Source: RUG705 sp934101175
GTDB taxonomy: Bacteria > Bacillota_I > Bacilli_A > RF39 > UBA660
Reading direction: 5' to 3'
NCBI GenBank assembly: GCA_934101175.1
Contig: CAKOQC010000002.1
Location: 124,001-188,000 of the forward strand
Length of the DNA stretch: 64,000 nt
A program made the position numbers and the translations under genes. The number at the start of each line of letters is the position of its first letter. Within the stretch, counting starts at the first letter, position 1. Below the pieces are notes generated by a model. That model had not been told where the DNA came from. It did not search any database and worked only from the letters and a program-made list of their open reading frames with translations. Shown in pieces: positions 43,324-51,566 of the stretch.

Positions 43324-45150
43324 TTATTCTGTCTTTTCTTCTTCTTTGTCATTACTTTTATATACAGTATTTAACATTATTTTTTGAGTAACATTTGTTA
43401 GAATGCGGTCGCCAACTTTTCTAGATTGACTAATAATTATGGCACTTCCTAAATTACTATATTCACTTTCTGGAATAGTAGTACCAGTGCTATCTTGAAT
43501 GATATAAGTTAATTGATATTCATCAGCAAATGCAAGGAAATCACTTAAAGTCCAACCTTCATTAACCATATCAGGATATTCATCAACAATGTTTGGTATA
43601 TATAATGTAACGGTATCACCTTGTTCTAATATTTTCTTTTCATCACCTTCAGTGAATTTTGGTGATTGATCAATAATGATATTTTCTTTATCTTTATATT
43701 TTTCTTTGTCTTCAACATCTTTCTTTTCTACTAAGACATTAATTTTTAATAATTCTAATTTTGCTTTAATTTCAGTATAGTTTTTGCCAGTATAGTCTTC
43801 TAGGTAGTTATAATTTCCTCCGATGGATTCAATGATTGTAATAGTATCACCTTTTTTTCTGGTACTACCGGCTTTAGGTGTTGTTTTAATTACTTTTCCA
43901 GCTTCGACGGTGTCACTATTTTGTGTTTCTGTGGTATAAGTAAATCCTTCTTTTTTAAGCATGTCAATAGCATCTTCTAGGGTTAAGTTCTCAACATTAG
44001 GAACAATGACATCTTGAACTTCTTTGGTAGTTATGAGCCAGAATACTCCTAAACTAATTAGTAATAGAAGTAAGAATGATGTTAGTATAATTATTAATGT
44101 ATTTCTTTTCTTAGGTTCTTCAAAACTATCATCATCATTTTCCATATCTTCGTTTTTAATTTCAGTTACTAGTTCATCAGTATCTTCCATTTTTTCTTCC
44201 TCTTTTTTAGGTTTTTCAACTTTTTTCTTAGGTGGAGGGGTTACTGGAATTTGACTAGTGTCATCAAAATCATTTTCAGGATATTCAAAAGTTATTTTTT
44301 TATCATTAGCATGTTTTTCTTCAAGACAATGTAGTAAATCTTCGTGCATTTCTTTAGCAGAATCATATCTATTACGTGGATTTTTAGCAGTAGCTTTAAG
44401 TAAAATGTTTTCTACTGATTGAGGAATAGATGGATCTTGCTTGCGAATACTAGGAATTTTATCTTTCATGTGCTTTAAAGCTATTTCAACAGCATTGTCT
44501 CCTTTGAAAGGAACAGTTCCAGTTAATAATTCATACATAAGTATTCCCATGGAATAGATATCGCTTTTTACAGTAGCTCCTTTACCGCTAGCTTGTTCAG
44601 GTGGCAAGTAGTGAACACTTCCCATTACGGAGTTTGTTTGAGTTAATTGAGTAGCATTTAATGCCATAGCAATACCAAAGTCAGTTATTTTTATACGTCC
44701 ATCATCTTCAATCATGATGTTTTGTGGCTTAATATCACGGTGGATAATATATGATTCATGGGCATGTGCAATACCATCAGTTAACTGTGTCATGATGTCA
44801 ATTACTTCTGTTAAGGTCAGGTATTCACGTTTTTTTAATAGCTGTTTTAGGGTTTTACCATCAATATATTCCATAACAATATAATATTCACCATCTTCTT
44901 CACCAACATCATATACTTCAACAATATTTGGATGTGATAAATTAGATACTGATAATGCTTCTCTTTGAAAGCGACGAATAAATTTTTCATCACTAGATAG
45001 ATCACCACGCAATACTTTGACTGCTACTTTTCTGTCTAATATTTTATCATTTGCAAGATAGACATTTGCCATACCACCTTCGCCAATTGATTTAATTATT
45101 TCATATCGGTTATTTATTTTTTGCCCCTTTGATAACATATTGTTACTCAC
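43324..45150 (-). CDS. prkC: PASTA-domain serine/threonine kinase PrkC
   Basis: 608 residues. The kinase domain has GEGGMANVY (23-31), K45, HRDIKPQN (137-144) and DFG (157-159). An acidic juxtamembrane segment and one transmembrane helix (near 350-372) precede three PASTA repeats (VIVPNVENLTLEDAIDML first). In Bacillus PrkC senses muropeptides and can trigger spore germination. It pairs with the phosphatase gene immediately upstream. Confidence 0.96.
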   Translation of the reverse strand: MSNNMLSKGQKINNRYEIIKSIGEGGMANVYLANDKILDRKVAVKVLRGDLSSDEKFIRRFQREALSVSNLSHPNIVEVYDVGEEDGEYYIVMEYIDGKTLKQLLKKREYLTLTEVIDIMTQLTDGIAHAHESYIIHRDIKPQNIMIEDDGRIKITDFGIAMALNATQLTQTNSVMGSVHYLPPEQASGKGATVKSDIYSMGILMYELLTGTVPFKGDNAVEIALKHMKDKIPSIRKQDPSIPQSVENILLKATAKNPRNRYDSAKEMHEDLLHCLEEKHANDKKITFEYPENDFDDTSQIPVTPPPKKKVEKPKKEEEKMEDTDELVTEIKNEDMENDDDSFEEPKKRNTLIIILTSFLLLLLISLGVFWLITTKEVQDVIVPNVENLTLEDAIDMLKKEGFTYTTETQNSDTVEAGKVIKTTPKAGSTRKKGDTITIIESIGGNYNYLEDYTGKNYTEIKAKLELLKINVLVEKKDVEDKEKYKDKENIIIDQSPKFTEGDEKKILEQGDTVTLYIPNIVDEYPDMVNEGWTLSDFLAFADEYQLTYIIQDSTGTTIPESEYSNLGSAIIISQSRKVGDRILTNVTQKIMLNTVYKSNDKEEEKTE

Positions 45151-45205
45151 TTCCTTATCAATAATATTTATTATTCATTTAATTTTTATTTATTCTTTTT
45201 ATAAA

Positions 45206-45946
45206 TTATAATTCTTGACTATCTTTTTTTAAATAGGCGATAGATATATTATCTGTACCGCCACGAGAATTAGCTTTTTTAATTAATCTTATAACAGCTT
45301 CTTCAATTGGCAAGTCACTATTTAAAGTTTTTTCTATTTGTTCTTCAGTTAACATGTTTGTTAGACCATCGCTACATAGAAACAATCCTTTTACTGATGT
45401 ATCAACATCAAAGATGTCAATTTCAATAGGATCATTAGCTCCAAGTGCTCTTGTTAAAAGGTTTTTACCAGGATGGTTTTTGGCAGATTCTTCAGATAGT
45501 CTACCATTATTTAGAAGCATACTGACATAAGTATGATCTTTAGTTACTTTATGAAGAGTATTATTTTTGATTACATATCCTGAACTATCACCAATATTTC
45601 CATAAAGAATATAATCGTTAGTTTTAATAGCTATAACAAGCGTTGTGCCTAAACCTTTACTTTCTGGGTGTTTATCAGCGTAATCAAAAATTTTATTATT
45701 TATTTCTTTAACAATTGATCTTAACCATTCAATAGCATCTTCTTTAGTACCAATAGTATCTAATTTGTAGAAGCTTTCTCTAATATGTTCAATAGCAATA
45801 AGAGAAGCAACTTCTCCAGCTTTATGGCCTCCCATACCATCAGCAATAGCTAAGATGAATTCTTGTTTATCATTATTTATAATAGTAACACTATCTTCAT
45901 TATGAGATCTAACTTTTCCAGGATCTGTAAAATAAAATGTTTGCAT
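45206..45946 (-). CDS. prpC: PP2C-type protein phosphatase PrpC
   Basis: 246 residues. PPM motifs: VRSHNEDS, ILAIADGMGGHKAGEVAS, KGLGTTLVIA, GDSSGYVI, FLCSDGLTNML, and GGTDNISIAYL. Dephosphorylates PrkC targets. The start is ATG at 45944-45946 behind AGGAGGAAC on the minus strand; a further upstream start would overlap rlmN. Confidence 0.96.
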   Translation of the reverse strand: MQTFYFTDPGKVRSHNEDSVTIINNDKQEFILAIADGMGGHKAGEVASLIAIEHIRESFYKLDTIGTKEDAIEWLRSIVKEINNKIFDYADKHPESKGLGTTLVIAIKTNDYILYGNIGDSSGYVIKNNTLHKVTKDHTYVSMLLNNGRLSEESAKNHPGKNLLTRALGANDPIEIDIFDVDTSVKGLFLCSDGLTNMLTEEQIEKTLNSDLPIEEAVIRLIKKANSRGGTDNISIAYLKKDSQEL

Positions 45947-45947
45947 A

Positions 45948-46973
45948 TTAGTTCCTCCTATTAGATTTGGCACGTAATTGACCACAAGCTGCGTCTACAT
46001 TACCTCCAAATTCTTTTCTGATTGTTACGTTTATTCCACTTTTCTTAAGTATATCATAAAATGCTAAAATTTGCATCTTTTTTGTTCGTTTAAATTGAAT
46101 ATTTTCAGTTTCATTATAAGGAATTAGATTAACGTAACAATTCATTCCTTTAAGAAGATTTGCTAGTTCTTTAGCACAGCTAATAGAGTCATTTACATTT
46201 TCTAACATAATGTATTCAAAAGTAACACGTCTATTAGTAGTAGATAGATATTTCTTAATAACTTTAATTAAATCTTCTATCGGGTAAGCTTTATTAATAG
46301 GCATAATCTTATCTCTAATAGTATTATTAGGAGCGTGTAATGATATAGCTAGATTTACTTGATCAAAATCTTTCATGAATTTTTCAATACCAGGAATAAC
46401 GCCACAAGTAGATACTGTAACGTGCCTTGATCCTAGATTGATACCTTTATTTGAAGTAATAATTCTTATAAAGTTCATAACATTGTCATAATTATCAAAA
46501 GGTTCACCAATACCCATTACAACGACATGGGTAATACGAGAATTAATATCTTTTTCAATCATTAATAATTGTTCTACAATTTCATAAGTTTCTAGATTAC
46601 GAACTTTCTTTAATCTGCCACTTTCACAAAAACGGCAACCCATGTTACAGCCAACTTGAGAAGATACACATAGACTAATACCATAGTTATGATACATTAA
46701 GACAGATTCAATAGTGTTACCATCAGCTAATTCAAAAAGATATTTTTTAACATCAGTATCTTCTTGTTTAGTTATTAGCTTAATAAAAGAAAAATCAAAA
46801 TCATTAGCTATTTTCTTACGACTTTCTTTACTAATATTAGTCATATTATCAATGTTATACATTCTTTTTTTATAGAGATAATCATAGATTTGGGTAGCAC
46901 GATAATTAGATTCATTAATAGAATGAAAATAATTTTCTAATTCATTAAAAGTTATACCAAAAATATTTTTCAT
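45948..46973 (-). CDS. rlmN: 23S rRNA (adenine(2503)-C2)-methyltransferase RlmN
   Basis: 341 residues, radical-SAM. The cluster motif is VGCNMGCRFC, followed by GEPFDNYDNVM, and the second methylating cysteine is in VDAACGQLRAKS. The loop after the cluster is ESGRLKKVRNL rather than the more usual ATG, as in a subset of Bacillota. Methylates A2503 and some tRNAs. Start at 46973 with AAAGGTTG upstream; 46982 is in frame but overlaps that site. First gene of the rlmN-prpC-prkC-rsgA-rpe operon. Confidence 0.93.
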   Translation of the reverse strand: MKNIFGITFNELENYFHSINESNYRATQIYDYLYKKRMYNIDNMTNISKESRKKIANDFDFSFIKLITKQEDTDVKKYLFELADGNTIESVLMYHNYGISLCVSSQVGCNMGCRFCESGRLKKVRNLETYEIVEQLLMIEKDINSRITHVVVMGIGEPFDNYDNVMNFIRIITSNKGINLGSRHVTVSTCGVIPGIEKFMKDFDQVNLAISLHAPNNTIRDKIMPINKAYPIEDLIKVIKKYLSTTNRRVTFEYIMLENVNDSISCAKELANLLKGMNCYVNLIPYNETENIQFKRTKKMQILAFYDILKKSGINVTIRKEFGGNVDAACGQLRAKSNRRN

Positions 46974-47007
46974 AGAAATCAACCTTTCATATAAATATAA
47001 TAATATT

Positions 47008-47036
47008 ATTATAACAAATAAGTTGATATTTTTAAA
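47008..47036 (-). promoter_or_regulatory. Promoter of rlmN operon
   Basis: Minus strand: TTTAAA (47031-47036), 17-base spacer, TATAAT (47008-47013). Back to back with the promoter at 47046. Confidence 0.6.
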
Positions 47037-47045
47037 GAGTTGTTA

Positions 47046-47074
47046 TTTACAAAATAATGAATAATTGTTAAAAT
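47046..47074 (+). promoter_or_regulatory. Promoter of the thioredoxin-like gene and trmL
   Basis: TTTACA (47046-47051), 17-base spacer, TAAAAT (47069-47074). Confidence 0.7.
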
Positions 47075-47097
47075 GTAAATAGAAAGGATGATTTAGA

Positions 47098-47631
47098 ATG
47101 AAGAAGGAAGAACTAAGAGTGATACCCCCTAAGAATTATATTATTTTAGGAATAGTTATTATTGTTACAATACTATTACAATATTATTTTTATATGTGGG
47201 TTAATATATACAATGAAAGTAAAATAAATAAACCAATATTAGATAAGTATTTAGATGTTATTAATTATAATGAACTTAATGATTATATAGTGGAAAATCA
47301 AGATGGAATTATATATACATCAATACTTATGGATGAAGATATACGTGATTTTGAGATTAAGTTTAAGAATAGAATAAGAAGTGGAAAACTTGATAAAGAA
47401 GTATTTTATATGGATATTACTAATGAACTTAAAGATAAGAATACTATTAAAGATATGCAAGGAAAATATTCTTTAGAATATGCTCAGATTACTGATGTTC
47501 CTTGTTTAATTATCTTTGAAGATGGTAAGTTAAAATCAATATATAGTATCAAAGATAATGAATATGATGTTGATAAGATGATAGAATATATTAATAATAT
47601 TAAATTTCAGGATGAGGAGATAAGTAAATGA
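47098..47631 (+). CDS. Membrane-anchored thioredoxin-fold-like protein
   Basis: 177 residues. An N-terminal transmembrane helix (about 14-36) is followed by an outward-facing domain whose C-terminal half reads YAQITDVPCLIIFEDGKLKSIYSI, the cis-proline strand-turn of a thioredoxin fold. The CxxC active site is missing, so a redox role is doubtful; binding or scaffolding is more likely. AGAAAGGATGATTTAGA precedes ATG 47098. ATGA overlap with trmL indicates coupling. Confidence 0.7.
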   Translation: MKKEELRVIPPKNYIILGIVIIVTILLQYYFYMWVNIYNESKINKPILDKYLDVINYNELNDYIVENQDGIIYTSILMDEDIRDFEIKFKNRIRSGKLDKEVFYMDITNELKDKNTIKDMQGKYSLEYAQITDVPCLIIFEDGKLKSIYSIKDNEYDVDKMIEYINNIKFQDEEISK

Positions 47632-48137
47632 TAAATGTAGTATTGTTTGAACCAGAAATACCAGAAAATACAGGAAATATAATGAGGACTTGTGCTGCTA
47701 GTGGAGCTAGACTTCATTTAATTAGACCATTAGGATTTGCGATGTCTACAGGAATAATTAAAAGAAGTGCAGTTAATTATATTGATAAAGTTGATTATAC
47801 TTTATATGATGATTTTTTAGATTTCATATCAAAAAATCCTGGTGAATACTATTTCTTTACAAGATATGGTAAGAAGCCTCATAGTGAGATAGATTATACT
47901 GATAAGAAGAAAAATATTTATTTAATATTTGGAAAAGAAAGTACAGGTATACCTAAAGAAATATTAAGAAAATACTTAGATAGATGTATTAGAATACCTT
48001 GCTCAGATAATGTAAGATGTTTAAATGTTTCTAACTGCGTAGCTATTGCAGTATATGAAGTATTAAGACAACAAAACTATAATGATTTACTTAGATATGA
48101 ACCATTTAAGGGAGAAGATTGGTTATTAGAAGATTAA
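47628..48137 (+). CDS. trmL: tRNA (cytidine(34)-2'-O)-methyltransferase TrmL
   Basis: 169 residues of the SPOUT family: INVVLFEPEIPENTGNIMRTCAASGARLHLIRPLGF, YLIFGKESTGIPKEIL and RIPCSDNVRCLNVSNCVAIAVYE (knot motif). Methylates the wobble base of tRNA-Leu. Slightly longer than the usual 157 residues. Confidence 0.94.
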   Translation: MINVVLFEPEIPENTGNIMRTCAASGARLHLIRPLGFAMSTGIIKRSAVNYIDKVDYTLYDDFLDFISKNPGEYYFFTRYGKKPHSEIDYTDKKKNIYLIFGKESTGIPKEILRKYLDRCIRIPCSDNVRCLNVSNCVAIAVYEVLRQQNYNDLLRYEPFKGEDWLLED

Positions 48138-48170
48138 GATATTGGTAATAATACTAAATATCTTTTTATT
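48137..48170 (+). terminator. Terminator of trmL
   Basis: AGATATT (48137-48143) with AATATCT (48157-48163), extended by GGTA/TACT with one bulge, then T-run. Confidence 0.75.
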
Positions 48171-48212
48171 TAGCTATTAATTTTAAATTCGAAATAAGAT
48201 GCAAGAGAATAA

Positions 48213-48241
48213 TTTACTTCTAATAAAAAAAATGATATAAT
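48213..48241 (+). promoter_or_regulatory. Promoter of DUF951-abgT
   Basis: TTTACT (48213-48218), 17-base spacer, TG-extended TATAAT (48236-48241). Confidence 0.8.
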
Positions 48242-48260
48242 TTTGGTAATAGGTGATTAT

Positions 48261-48440
48261 ATGGAATATAAATTAGGAAGTATTGTTACTATGAAGAAAG
48301 AACATCCTTGTAAGACAAATAGATTTGAAATAATTAGGGTAGGAGCTGATATAAAAATTAAATGCCTTAATTGTGGAAGAGTAGTAATGATGCCAAGAAT
48401 AGAATTTAATAAAAAGATTAAAAAGGTGGAGAGTATATGA
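48261..48440 (+). CDS. DUF951 family protein
   Basis: 59 residues. The layout YKLGSIVTMKKEHPC..NRFEIIRVGADIKIKCLNCGRVVMMPR is the DUF951 signature with a C-x-n-CxxC metal-like site (C17, C40, C43 approx.). Function unknown; in Bacillus the homologue (YyzM) lies near spo0J/ychF. Start ATG 48261 follows AGGTGAT. Its ATGA stop overlaps the transporter start. Confidence 0.85.
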   Translation: MEYKLGSIVTMKKEHPCKTNRFEIIRVGADIKIKCLNCGRVVMMPRIEFNKKIKKVESI

Positions 48441-49975
48441 AAAAGAAAGATATAAGATTACATCCGGCTTTACTTTTATTTATTTTAACAATTATTATTA
48501 TGATTGTTAGTAGTGTTGGAAGTATTTTGCATTTGGAAACAACTTATTACAATGTTAATACAGTTACGGGAGGACTTGAAACACAGGTTGTTACAATTAA
48601 TAATTTATTTAATAGATCAGGTATTCAGTATCTTGTTAGTAGTATGTTAGATAACTTTATTAATTTTGCTCCTTTAGGAACTTTAATAGTAGGTCTTATG
48701 GGAGTAGGAATAGCTTATAAGTCTGGTTTTCTTAATGCATTTTTTAAGATGATAACAAAGGATAAACCTAAGAAGATGTTTACTTTTTTAGTAGTTTTAT
48801 TAGGTGTTATATCTTCAATGTTTTATGATGCTGCTTATGTTATAATTATTCCACTTGCAGCAATATTATTTATGAATTTAGGAAGACATCCTTCTGCAGG
48901 AATATGTGCAGCATTTGCAGGAATATCTTTTGGATATGGGGCTAATATTTTAGTTAATGGAGTAGATAATACTTTGCTTACTTATACACAGAATGCTACT
49001 AAAATTCTTGATCAAAGTTATACTGTTAGTGCTAGTGGTAATATAATTTTTATGATATTTGCTACTTTATTAATATCTTATTTAGGAATGATAGTAACAG
49101 AGAAGCATGTTGTTCCTAAATTAGGAAAGTATACTTTGTCAGAAGAAGATGAGATTGATTTAACAGCAGAGATTACTAAAAAGGAGAAAAAAGGAGTATT
49201 AGTAGCATTACTTTCAACTGCTATTATAGTATTAATAATAGCATATTGTATTATTCCAGGACTTCCTTTTTCAGGTTTATTTCTTAATTTAAAAGAAAAT
49301 ACTTATATAGCACAATTATTTGGAGACGGCTCTTATTTTAAACAAGGATCAGTATTAATATTTGCATTTTTATGTGGATTTTTAGGAATAGTATATGGAA
49401 TGAGAGTTAAGACAATAAAGAATAATAAAGATATTATGAATTGTATGAGTTATTACTTAAAAGGATTTTCATCTTTATTAGTATTAATATTCTTTGCTGC
49501 TCAATTTTGTTTAATATTTAGAGAAACTAATATGGGAGTATTTATAGTAGCATCATTAACTGAGTTACTTGGAAATCTTCAATTAACGGGAATAGTTTTA
49601 ATAATATTTACCTTTATAATTATAGCTATTAGTACAATATTTGTACCAGCATTGGGTACTAAATGGGCTATTTTATCACCAGTAGTAGTACCAATGTTTA
49701 TGCAAAGTTCATTTACTCCAGAATTTTCACAGGCAGTATTTAGAGCTGCTGATAGTTCAATGAGGGGAATGACACCATTATTTACATACTTTGTGATCTT
49801 GATAGGGTTCTTACAAATATATAATAGTAAGAAAAAAGATATTATTACACTTACTGATGCGATGAGTTTGATGGTTCCGTATGCAATAGCTTTTAGCATA
49901 CTATGGCTTTTAATAATATTATGTTTTTATATAGTAGGACTTCCTTTAGGATTTAATACAGGAGTTATGCTATAA
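48437..49975 (+). CDS. AbgT family transporter
   Basis: 512 residues with roughly 11-13 hydrophobic segments and two hairpin-like re-entrant stretches. The opening LHPALLLFILTIIIMIVSSVGSI and the FAPLGTLIVGLMGVGIAYKSG and VPALGTKWAILSPVVVPM blocks match the AbgT family (p-aminobenzoyl-glutamate importers and sulfonamide exporters, sodium- or proton-coupled). With folA and thyA in the window a folate-related substrate is plausible, but substrate choice is inference. Confidence 0.88.
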   Translation: MKKKDIRLHPALLLFILTIIIMIVSSVGSILHLETTYYNVNTVTGGLETQVVTINNLFNRSGIQYLVSSMLDNFINFAPLGTLIVGLMGVGIAYKSGFLNAFFKMITKDKPKKMFTFLVVLLGVISSMFYDAAYVIIIPLAAILFMNLGRHPSAGICAAFAGISFGYGANILVNGVDNTLLTYTQNATKILDQSYTVSASGNIIFMIFATLLISYLGMIVTEKHVVPKLGKYTLSEEDEIDLTAEITKKEKKGVLVALLSTAIIVLIIAYCIIPGLPFSGLFLNLKENTYIAQLFGDGSYFKQGSVLIFAFLCGFLGIVYGMRVKTIKNNKDIMNCMSYYLKGFSSLLVLIFFAAQFCLIFRETNMGVFIVASLTELLGNLQLTGIVLIIFTFIIIAISTIFVPALGTKWAILSPVVVPMFMQSSFTPEFSQAVFRAADSSMRGMTPLFTYFVILIGFLQIYNSKKKDIITLTDAMSLMVPYAIAFSILWLLIILCFYIVGLPLGFNTGVML

Positions 49976-49983
49976 ATAGAGTG

Positions 49984-50010
49984 GACTACTTATTATGAGT
50001 AGTCTTTTTA
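49984..50010 (+). terminator. Terminator after the AbgT gene, with an alternative fold
   Basis: GACTACT (49984-49990) with AGTAGTC (49998-50004), then five T. The same left arm extended (49984-49994) is also perfectly complementary to 50013-50023 over 11 bases, so two exclusive structures exist. Confidence 0.75.
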
Positions 50011-50057
50011 TGAATAAGTAGTCTTATTGAAATAGTTTAGTAGAGGGGATTGATAGA

Positions 50058-50471
50058 ATGAGAGTATTAAGTATAAGAGAACCATTTGCATCACTAATAG
50101 CAAGTGGAGATAAGAAAATAGAAACTAGAAGTTTTAAAACTAATTATAGAGGAGAATTGTTTATTCATGCTAGTGGAAAGAAAATAGATAAAAGTATAGT
50201 AGATAATACATTTATAAATAATATGATTAAAGATAAGAAAATGCAATTTGGAAAGATAATATGTAGAGTGAAATTAGTTGATTGTGTATATATGGATCAA
50301 GAATTTATAGATTCTATTAAGGATACTAAGGAGTATCAACTGGGATTATATAAAGAAGGAAGGTATGCTTGGATACTTGATAATGTAGAATTAATTGAAT
50401 CAATAATAGCTAAAGGTAGACTTAATATATGGAATTATCAAGGAGATTATAAAATTATTAACAAGAAATGA
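50058..50471 (+). CDS. ASCH domain protein
   Basis: 137 residues, beta-barrel ASCH fold: MRVLSIREPFASLIASGDKKIETRS, then YRGELFIHASGKK and GKIICRVKLVDCV. ASCH/PUA-like domains bind RNA or modified bases, some hydrolyse N4-acetylcytidine. Here the exact target is unknown. AGAGGGGATTGATAG precedes ATG 50058. It ends in TGA. Confidence 0.82.
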   Translation: MRVLSIREPFASLIASGDKKIETRSFKTNYRGELFIHASGKKIDKSIVDNTFINNMIKDKKMQFGKIICRVKLVDCVYMDQEFIDSIKDTKEYQLGLYKEGRYAWILDNVELIESIIAKGRLNIWNYQGDYKIINKK

Positions 50472-50566
50472 TGTGATTAAGAATAAATAAGTATAAATAT
50501 AATATAAAAAATAGTAATATAATAGAGAATATTTAGCTAAACATAAACGAATGTTTACTAAAAAGA

Positions 50567-50594
50567 TTGCAAAATATAGAAAATATGCTATAAT
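50567..50594 (+). promoter_or_regulatory. Promoter of the sigma factor gene
   Basis: TTGCAA (50567-50572), 16-base spacer, TG-extended TATAAT (50589-50594). An ordinary housekeeping promoter. Confidence 0.7.
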
Positions 50595-50640
50595 ATTGGT
50601 ACTTTTTAGTTATTTTAGTGATTTAAAAAGGGGGATGTTT

Positions 50641-51372
50641 ATGAATAATAATTTGTTTATAGAAGATTGGAAATTTCCTTCAGTATTATCAAAAAGTGAA
50701 GTTTATGAAGAATTTAGAAAATTTAAAATGGGTGATATGGCAGCAAGAGATAGAATAATAGAACATAATCTTTTGCTTATTTTTAACGAAATTTCTAAAA
50801 GGTTTTCATGTACTAAATATGAAACATCAGAATTAATGTCTGCTGGATTTGTTGGTTTAATAAAGAGTGTAGATGGTTTTGATATCAGTAGAGGTGTGTC
50901 TTTTTCAACTTATGCTATTGAATGCATTGACAATGAGATTTTGATGTTCATGAGGAAAGAAAAGAAACATGTTGGTAATATTAGCTTTGAGACACCAATT
51001 TTATTAGAAAATGGTTTAGATATATCAACATTTAAAATAGAAGATATTATTGATAGTACTATTAAAGATGAAAATGTGGATTATGTTTCTGAATATGAAA
51101 AGAGAGAAGTATATAGAATAATAAGAGAAATAGTGTATGAGTTACCAGAACTTGATAGAATTATTATAACTAGACAATTTGGGTTTAATAATAAAGATGA
51201 ATTAGCAACACAATTAGAATTGGCAAATGAACTTGGAATAACACAATCTTATGTATCTAAAGTAACAAAAAGAGCATTAAAGAAAATTAAAGAGGAATTA
51301 GAAATGTTAGATATCTTAGATGTAGTAAGAAGAGATACTAGTAAGAGAAAAAAACGTCAAATAAGGAATTAA
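50641..51372 (+). CDS. Divergent sigma-70 family sigma factor (sporulation-type)
   Basis: 243 residues. Region 2 is clear: GDMAARDRIIEHNLLLIFNEI, ELMSAGFVGLIKSVDGFD, VSFSTYAIECIDNEILMFMRKEKKHV. Region 4 has LPELDRIIITRQFG and a helix-turn-helix ELGITQSYVSKVTKRALKKIKEE. It resembles SigK/SigE-type factors, and its start (KFPSVLSKSEVYEEF) aligns to SigK after the pro-sequence. It lacks a hydrophobic pro-peptide. The C-terminus is a basic tail (KRKKRQIRN). Start ATG 50641 follows GGGGG; the subtype was not resolved. Confidence 0.87.
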   Translation: MNNNLFIEDWKFPSVLSKSEVYEEFRKFKMGDMAARDRIIEHNLLLIFNEISKRFSCTKYETSELMSAGFVGLIKSVDGFDISRGVSFSTYAIECIDNEILMFMRKEKKHVGNISFETPILLENGLDISTFKIEDIIDSTIKDENVDYVSEYEKREVYRIIREIVYELPELDRIIITRQFGFNNKDELATQLELANELGITQSYVSKVTKRALKKIKEELEMLDILDVVRRDTSKRKKRQIRN

Positions 51373-51496
51373 ATGTAATTTTAATAATACCTTGAAAGGA
51401 TGGAATGTAATTTTAATAATAACTAGGAAAAGAAAAATATAATTATTAATAATACCTTGAAGGAATTAAATGTAATTTTGATAATACCTTGAAAAA
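51371..51496 (+). repeat. Four-copy 32/33-bp tandem repeat
   Basis: Units start at 51371, 51403, 51435 and 51468 (periods 32, 32, 33). The core of about 29 bases reads AAATGTAATTTTAATAATAC followed by CTTGAAAGG; units 1, 3 and 4 share CCTTGAA, unit 2 has ACTAGGAA. It begins at the sigma-factor stop codon and ends just before the ychF promoter. The repeats are near-adjacent with 3-4 bases between cores, unlike CRISPR spacers. Confidence 0.8.
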
Positions 51497-51508
51497 ACAA
51501 AATAGATA

Positions 51509-51537
51509 TTGTTAATAGAGATTAAATATATTATAAT
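51509..51537 (+). promoter_or_regulatory. Promoter of ychF
   Basis: TTGTTA (51509-51514), 17-base spacer, TATAAT (51532-51537). Directly follows the tandem repeat. Confidence 0.75.
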
Positions 51538-51566
51538 AGTATATGTATTAGAAAGAAGTGATATAG

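Noticed and set aside
51371..51496. CRISPR array
   Set aside because: Units are nearly contiguous with only 3-4 bases between them and vary in sequence; there are no unique ~30-base spacers and no cas genes.
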